Assembly: GCA_015501075.1 (NCBI GenBank)
Contig: JADNYJ010000103.1
Coordinates: 1-64,000, forward strand
Direction of reading: 5' to 3'
Length of the DNA stretch: 64,000 nucleotides
Origin: Gymnopilus junonius
Lineage: Eukaryota > Basidiomycota > Agaricomycetes > Agaricales > Galerinaceae
A model generated the notes under the pieces. That model did not search any database and had not been told where the DNA came from. It saw only the letters and a program-made list of their open reading frames with translations. A program made the position numbers and the translations under genes. Positions 57,277 through 64,000 of the stretch are shown here, piece by piece (the stretch's first letter is position 1; each line of letters starts with the position of its first letter).

Positions 57277-59728
57277 ATGGCTATACTTGACCCTGACCTT
57301 TTCTTTTTCTTCGTGAGGCTGCAAGGGCACTGGCAATGGCTCGTCAGTGCAGTCCTCACCACTGGCCTCTTCCTCACTCTAGTCAAGCTATCGAAACGCT
57401 GGTCGGGATACGACCTGGACTACATCCCAATCCCCGTTCGTTTTCCTGTCTTCCTTACGGTGGCTCTTATGTAAACAATACTCCCCCAAACCCAGGGCGG
57501 AGGGTCTTTGATCTGGGGACACCAGAAATACGTGTTTGACTCGAGTGCCGGGTCAGCGTACACCAGATGGTTCCGGTCGCTGAACAGCCATGTTATCAGA
57601 ATTAAAGCAGCTTTGGGGTATGTATGCTCCATTATATTTTTTACTGGAACGCATTGAATGAATGAACGACTGCTGCGGAATAGAAACCAGATATCGTCAG
57701 TCTATTTTCCCATCTCTGATGGAATTTTATAACCGACTCGAGTATATTTCAGCTCGTGGTTGCGGATCCCGGTGCGATCAACTATATCATGAATAGAAAG
57801 ATATACGATTATCGTCCGTATCTGAAAAACCTTGAAGCGCTTTAACTCAACCTTTCATTAGAGCACAGCGACGTCTCTCGTCCCCGAATCGAACGCCTCC
57901 TGGGGCGTAGCCTGGGGTGGGTCGAAGGCGCGGCCGAACATAAACGGATGAACCAACTTGTCGTCCATAGCTTCTCGTAAGTTTCGATCTTAACTTTCAA
58001 TATCACCCCCTCATTGATCAATTTAAATCTACAGCTGGGAAGCCGTCCGTGCGGGGGCTCACAATATACAACTCGCAGCCGATACGGTAAATTTCTTGCA
58101 CGTTTCCGTTTCTTCGGGGTTGAGCCTCCTTTGCAGATGAAAGACCACTTGGCCCAAGTATTAGAGAAAAACGGAGGCTCTATAACTCTAGACATCACAA
58201 AACTGATGCAACAAGCGACGTACGCGCTTCACCTCTAAGCGTCTTTATTCTGACTCAAACCCCTCATTTCAGATTGGACGCCATCGGTCGATATGTAACC
58301 GAATTCCGTTGCCTGGTATTTGATGACTGACGGTTCACTTAGGCTTTCGCACACGATTTTCACGGTGGGCGCAGCGACGAAGCGGATAGCATCCTGACTG
58401 CGTGGCGGTCGATGGCGGAAGTGGCAATCTCCCATACTGGATTCTATGTAACTTTCCCTGCGCGCCATGTTCTTTCAAAAAGCTAAAATGTAGCGCAGGG
58501 CCTCATGCTCCTTCGCCGAGTACCTATTCTGAATCAACTGCCTCTTGCGGTCATCCAGAGCCAAGGGAATGTCCGCAAGACGATTCATGTGGGTGGGAAT
58601 TTATCCGCACTTTCATTTTGTTGCTGAAGGGATATAGGCCGGTGTGGCTCAAGAGCTCTTGAATCGGAATCGAGCACTGCTGGAAGTGTCGGATGCACAA
58701 CTTCCTGACGACCTTCTCTTTGAACTGTGTAAGATTTGCCGTTGAGTTTTCGTACACCACACATTTACGTGTCTAGTGATGGCCCAAAGAGATGGAAGAA
58801 TTTCCAGGGACGAGTTGTTGGACCATGTGAGTCCTACTGTTCTCCTTTGTTCCGCTGCTCACCCATTTCCAGTTCTCGATGTTCACGCAAGTACCAAGTG
58901 TGTTTCATGGATCCATTTAGTTGACATTGCTACAGGATCGCAGGGTCCGAGACGACGGCACAGGGTCTCAGCTACGCCATATGGGAGCTGGCCAAGAATC
59001 CGGAAGTGCAGGACCGCTTGCGCAGAGAAGTGGCAGGGCTTTCGTCGCCTGTCGACTTTGACGAACTGCAAAACTCGATGCCGTACTTGGATGCAGTGAC
59101 CAGAGAGACGTAAGGGTTTTGTCTACTTGGTTTCATTTTCCTGAATGGCTTTAGACTGAGGCTGCATCCGCCACGCCGTACATGGAGCGCAATACGATGG
59201 AGGACGATGTGATTCCACTGGCGTATCCTATCACGGACAGCAAAGGGAGGGTGCATTCGGAGATCAACATCCGCGCGGGACAGGTGAGTGGATCCAAGGC
59301 ATGGAGATGGATGCTGATGCGCGACCAGACTGTCATTATCCCCATTCACAGTGTGAACCGGCTGAGCACGACATGGGGCGACGGGGACAGATTCCGGCCC
59401 GAGCGCTGGCTGTCGAAAGAGGGACTGCCGCCCAAGGAGATGACGCCGGGGGGATGGTCGGGCATACTGACGTTCAGCGACGGGCCGAGGATCTGCACTG
59501 GGTACCGCCTGGGTGGGTAGTTTCTGGTTTGGCACGAACGCGGCTAACACGGGCACAGCGATCTTCGAGTTCAAGCTGTTCCTGGCGACGCTTGTGGGTG
59601 GACACGGGTTCGAGGACAGCGGAGTGGGGATATCAGACAGATACGCATCGACGATGAACCCTGTGGTTGTGGGGGAGGAGGAGCGGGGGCCGCAGCTGCC
59701 GGTTAGAGTAGTGGATTGTTTGGCCTAG
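57277..59728 (+). CDS. Cytochrome P450 (cluster P450 no. 3)
   Basis: The protein has an N-terminal anchor (WQWLVSAVLTTGLFLTLVKL) and a hinge with LDYIPI. The body shows WEAVRAGAHNIQLAADT, ITLDITKLMQQATLDAIGR, GGRSDEADSILTAWRSM, the I-helix AGSETTAQGLSYAIWELAKNPEVQ, the K-helix start ETLRLHPP, and NRLSTTWGDGDRFRPERWL. The haem-ligand motif FSDGPRICTGYRLA has its last two residues in the final exon. The fold resembles the CYP5150-like group of basidiomycetes. Some junctions in the middle (58470-58950) are unclear and one may need a one-base correction. The stop lies only 24 bp before the NIC96 start. Confidence 0.83.
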
Positions 59729-59752
59729 TTGATGCTGTAGTTGAACACGACC

Positions 59753-62700
59753 ATGGACCTGTCTGCGCTGCTGAGTGAATCGAGAAATCTGACCGCGCAT
59801 CTGTCGCGGCCAGACCTGCCCTCTGTCAATCTCTCCATCGACCAGATCGAGGCGCTCTCTCGGCGGCTTGTCTCGCGCCAGCCCGGCACCTCCGCCGATG
59901 CAGACCGCGCGTATGTCCCTGCTCTTTCCCCGTGATCCCGCTAACCAGGCCCCAGCAACTATCTCCTCGCACAGGCCCATGTCGATGCCCCCGCCCTCTC
60001 CAGCTCCGTCGCCCATCTCAACACCGCCTCCGTCTTCTCCCCCCTCCAGCCCCTCCAGGACACCGATGTCGCGGGCTACCTCCGCATCGCACACGAACAG
60101 AACCTCATATCCACCATCGAGGAGGCCAGGAAGGACACCCAGCACCAGTTCTACCGCGTCCTCGACGAGCGCAGCCAGAAGGACTGGGAGGCCAAGAAGA
60201 AGCGCGTCTTTGAGGAGCTCGGCGGCAGGGTCGCCAGTGCCGACCGCGGTGGTCCTTTGTCCGACTTGAGGGCCAGTGCATTGGGAAAGAGTGTCCTTGG
60301 AGTATGCACCTCTTTGCGTTTGCATTCTTTTGCTGACCAGAACTCCAGGCGTCCACAGCAGGACCCAGTCTCTCTCTCCAGATGCAGAGCAAGATGATGG
60401 CCTACGACCGCGTCGTAAGCGATCTCAACAATGCCAGACTCCAGGGCACATCCTACCCCATCGTCCACACCCTCGCCAACGCCTCTCATGCCGTTGCCTC
60501 GGACGTAAGCCCTCCCTTCTCTCTGCTTGCTCTTCCACTCATCCTCCTCTAGCCCCGCTCATACCAAATGACCCAAAACTTCCACACTCTCGCCAAAATC
60601 ACCTGCGAACCACCCGCGCTCCCGTCCGTCGAGCATTCATCCGCACACATCCTCAATGCCCCCCGCCTCGAGCGCAAATTCGCCAAAATCTACCTTGGAG
60701 ACCCCGAGACACGCGAAGCCGCTGCCCTCAGAAGGCAAATAGCCAAGGGCGCATGCGAATCGCTGGAGGAGCAGTACTGGGATATCCTGGAGCGCACCAT
60801 CCAGGCGAGACCGATGGAAGCACGGTTGGGTGGCGATCCCAGTATCGCCAATCGGGTCAGAGCATATTTGTTGGTGCGATATTATAGGAATGGAGAGTGG
60901 GAGGAAAGGATCGAGGTTAGTCTTTCTCGGCTTTCGAGTACTCTTTTCTGACTCTTTGTCTAGCTTGTGGCCGGCCAACCCGTGTGGGCCAAGCTGTTCT
61001 ACCTCGTCCGTACAGGCCATGTGCAAGAAGCTTTAGCAGAGGCATTGCACTTGCAACAAGCCATCGAAAACCGCGAACCCAGCTTCGTCAACCACTTTAA
61101 AACATGGATCGAATCTCCAGATCGAAAGTCAGTCTGAATATCTATCTCCGTCGTTCAGTGCTCATCTTTTGCTCTAGACTACCCAAAGCCCACCGAGACC
61201 ACCTCCAAGCCGTGTACAACGCGCACATGCTGCACTCTTCCACCGCCGATCCTTTCAAACTCGCTCTGTACAAGCTCATGGGCAAACTCGAGCCACAGAG
61301 GAGGAGCGTCCCGCTCGTCACCACCACAACAGAAGATTGGCTTTGGTTCCAATTAGCCATGGTATGTCTCTTTTCTTCATCTACATAGTTTCAATAACAT
61401 CGTTTCTAGGTCGACGAAGACGAAGACGGCGGTCTGCGTGCCCTTGCGGACGTCCTCCTTGGATATGGAGAGCGGCACTTTGATGGGCCGCCCAACCAGC
61501 CTGGGTTACGAAGAGGCGTGTGGGCCGGTGTCTTGCTCATGTGTGGTCAATTCGAAAGGGTGGGCACACTTTCACCCATCAAAGCTTTCAAAAACTAAAT
61601 TACGATGCTAGGCCGTTGCTGCTCTATGGGAGTACCAAGAAACTGAAGTCGAAGCCGTCCATTGGCCATTGCGTTAGCCTACCACGGCCTTCTCCGCGTC
61701 GCATCCCGCGCAGAGACATCCGACGTCACTCCTCGTAAGTCCTCATATCTTCCAAACGAAAACAAAAATAACTCTTGATCTCTCCAGTCTCCCTCTCCCC
61801 CAACCAACCCCCCGCCATAAGCCTGTCCACGCTCATTTGGCGGTACGTCCGCCAGTTCGTGCGCATGGACGCCAAAGAGGCTCTGCAATACGTCTATACC
61901 CTCCCGCTTTCCTCGGACCAGCCAGGCGGCGTCGGCAAAGAGCAGGTGGATTTCGCATGGGAGCTCGTCAGGCGGATCATCGTGGTGTCGAATACTGATG
62001 GTGGGCCTGCATGGGAAGAGCTGGTCGGGGGTATGAAGCCCGATGGGACAAAATTCGTAAGTTGTTTTCTTTTACGCGGTTGACCTACCACTTATCCATT
62101 CTCAAGCCCGGAGCGATCGAGAAGCACCTCCCCATTTGCACCTCGACTCCATCCAAGCCTACCACACCACATCCTACTCCCCGCGCGCGGAAGCCGAATC
62201 CAACGACCTCCTCACCTCCGCCATCAAACTCTACAACCTCGCCGAGGATTACACCACCGTCATCGCCTGCCTAGCGCGCGCACTAGGGGTGACGGCCGCG
62301 CAGCCGACGCTGGACGATAAGGGCCGGATGTTGGAGAAGACCGCGGCGGAGATTTTGAGGCATTATGAGAGGGTGAATAAGGCCCAGCTGCATGGCCAGG
62401 AGGGGAATGCGGTTGTGAAGTTGTTGAAGATCAGAGAGGCGAGGGAGGCAAAGGAGAGGAAGAATGACGAGCTCGCGCTTGATGTGGGTTTTTGCTTTTT
62501 TTTCTTCTGTGCTTTCGTAGTCTGGAGTTTTGACTGACTTGTTTGAATTGGTACAGATACTGGAGAACACAGACCTCATCCCGCTCTCTGGTGAAATGTC
62601 CAAGATCATTCGGAGGGTAGAGGAATTCAACCAGCTGCACCCGTCATTACAAAAGAACCTGCAGACCTATCTCACCCTCACGATGGATGCCCTCGCCAGT

Positions 62701-62951
62701 GCGCATCGAAAGGCAAAATCGTCTGGTGTGGCAGAGGCGACGAGGCAGATGGTGCGTGACTCTCTCTCTCCCTCTATTTTCCTATATGGCTCATGAATTT
62801 ATTTTATTTTACTTTTTGATTTATACAGAAGTTGACAGAGATAAGGAAAAAATCGCGGTCGCTGATGAATTTTGCCGGCATGCTCACGTATCGCATGTCG
62901 CCTGAAGTGTATGAATATCTGACGAGGCTGGATGTGGAGAATGCGCTCTAG
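59753..62951 (+). CDS. NIC96: Nucleoporin NIC96/NUP93
   Basis: This scaffold protein of the inner ring of the nuclear pore is essential and single-copy in fungi. It starts MDLSALLSESRNLTAHLSR with a short N-terminal region, followed by coiled-coil helices (HEQNLISTIEEARKDTQHQFYRVL) and the alpha-helical solenoid. Family landmarks are SLEEQYWDILERTIQARP, VRAYLLVRY, VWAKLFYLVRTGHVQEAL, EDWLWFQLAM, GQFERAVAALW and LYNLAEDYTTVIACLARALG. It ends SPEVYEYLTRLDVENAL-stop. About ten exons. At the C run 62130-62133 one extra C is needed to read HLPHLHLDSIQAY; as written the frame stops soon after. Confidence 0.93.
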
Positions 62952-63320
62952 TCATTGACGAGCAATCGCTCTTGTGTAGCTTTACTAGTCATATGTTTTC
63001 AAAGCCAAAAGCTATTAACAACAATTGGTTTTCATTGTATACTCCAAAATCAGAGTGTTAGCAAAAGCGGAACCACTTACTGTATACTCTACTACTTGGG
63101 CACACACTCACTTACCTGACACAACCTTATATTTTGCAATTTTTTGACTGTAAAATTGGAAGCCCTTGAGGAGCGGGTCAAAGTTTCAGAACAAGGATTT
63201 ATTTTTCAGTGTATTTGAAGACACGTACACTGTTCGTTCGTGAGGACGAAGAGTATCAAAGTCCAAGATAACAGAACACCCATGCCCCATTCGCCCACTC
63301 CGAAAACAACGTCGCATTAA
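62952..63320. other. Convergent gap between NIC96 and the SMN-like gene
   Basis: The two stop codons face each other over about 370 bp of AT-rich DNA with no gene-like frame. Confidence 0.5.
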
Positions 63321-64000
63321 TTACCTTTGAGTGGAAACGAGCTCGTCTTCCTCGTCGACTTGGATTTCCCCTCCTTCTCCTTCGAGTACTTCCTCTTCTT
63401 CGCCTTCCTCGCCGGTTTCAGCTAACACCGGATGTGGCGGAACGTTTTGAGATTGTAGCCGCCGTTGGGCCTGAAGACAAAATAAAGAGGGTAAGAAAAG
63501 AAGATCACAGCCAGTGATCAGAAAGAACGTACATGGTACATGGCAGTCCAGTATCCACCCCAATACATCGCACTCAGCGCATGCTGGAACGCCTCGTCCT
63601 GGCTGACCATGGCGCCAGCAGCAAGATCATCGATAGCATAGTGCACCTGAGGAGCTCGCCCTGCGACTGAACCCACTTGCGCAGAGGAGGGAGGGTATAG
63701 CGATGGATCGTGAGTCGGCACGAAAGTGTCAAAGTCGAGTGGTTTCGAATCATGTTCCTCCTCCTCGCCGTGTGCAGTGGCAATGTCAGGACCGGTGGAC
63801 GTGCTCGCTGTTGTAGGAGCTTTAGAGGTCGAGGACAACTTTTTTGAGGAGTCTGGAGGAATATTATACCACCTGGAAGCGAGAAAGTTAGCAAGTCAAA
63901 AATCTTAGCTAGTAGTCCAAGTCGAATAACTTACAAAGGCGACTTCTTAACCGGTTCCTTTTTCCACCCCTTGTCTGGTCCATTGAACGCTTCGTACTCT
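63321..64000 (-). CDS. SMN-like (survival motor neuron) protein, 5' end beyond the window
   Basis: This is the core of the complex that assembles Sm rings on spliceosomal snRNAs. The visible exons are beyond-64000 to 63935, 63872-63533 and 63470-63321. They encode EYEAFNGPDKGWKKEPV, then WYNIPPDSSKK, a Ser/Thr/Pro linker, PLDFDTFVPTHDPSLYPPS, and the YG-box-like oligomerisation helix FQHALSAMYWGGYWTAMYH, which continues after an intron with AQRRLQSQN. An acidic tail follows. The YG-box pattern (YWGGYWTAMYH) is the main reason for the call. The N-terminal Gemin2-binding region lies outside the window. Confidence 0.75.

Overview
The window is genomic DNA of a filamentous basidiomycete, most likely an agaricomycete (mushroom) species that I cannot name. 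Its genes carry many short introns of about 47-90 nt, some with GC-AG ends. The gene families are typical of Agaricomycetes: UbiA-like prenyltransferases, DUF6534 membrane proteins, TPR-CHAT proteins, UNC93-like transporters and many P450s. The transposons also fit: an RNase H-bearing Tad1-like LINE and a hAT element with a basidiomycete-type transposase.

Positions 1-19430 are a transposon graveyard. At least six copies or fragments of one LINE family lie in both orientations (497-2799 +, 2800-3013 +, 9157-12684 -, 12685-15130 -, 13655-14173 + nested in the previous one with a 15-bp target-site duplication, and 15131-17898 +). One copy preserves ORF1 and the start of ORF2, which overlap as TAATG; its reading frames are broken only by TGA codons. 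Inside the cluster sits a 6.14-kb foldback element (3014-9156) with inverted arms of 2.33 and 2.64 kb, made largely of 12-bp tandem repeats, around a non-coding 1.17-kb loop. The flank (17899-19430) is a decayed hAT transposon whose transposase is split by a 35-bp duplication.

Positions 19700-39240 hold conserved single-copy genes: a Dbf2/Sid2-type NDR kinase, a hypothetical protein, RNA polymerase I subunit RPA12, oligosaccharyltransferase subunit OST5, Yop1, an UNC93-like transporter, a leukotriene A4 hydrolase-type M1 aminopeptidase, an ArfGAP and a Bni4-like scaffold. Positions 39617-42396 are a broken TPR-CHAT gene.

Positions 43300-59728 look like a terpenoid or meroterpenoid biosynthetic cluster: UbiA-like prenyltransferase/cyclase, three P450s, an epoxide-hydrolase-like alpha/beta hydrolase, a DUF6534 membrane protein and a monocarboxylate-type MFS transporter, arranged as three divergent pairs after the UbiA gene. 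The cluster ends abruptly at NIC96 (59753-62951), which begins 24 bp after the last P450 stop, and is followed by an SMN-like gene running off the right edge.

Many otherwise well-conserved genes need a one-base insertion to stay in frame, usually at a short homopolymer. I read this as under-called homopolymers in the assembly rather than decay, so gene models in the window should be checked at those sites.
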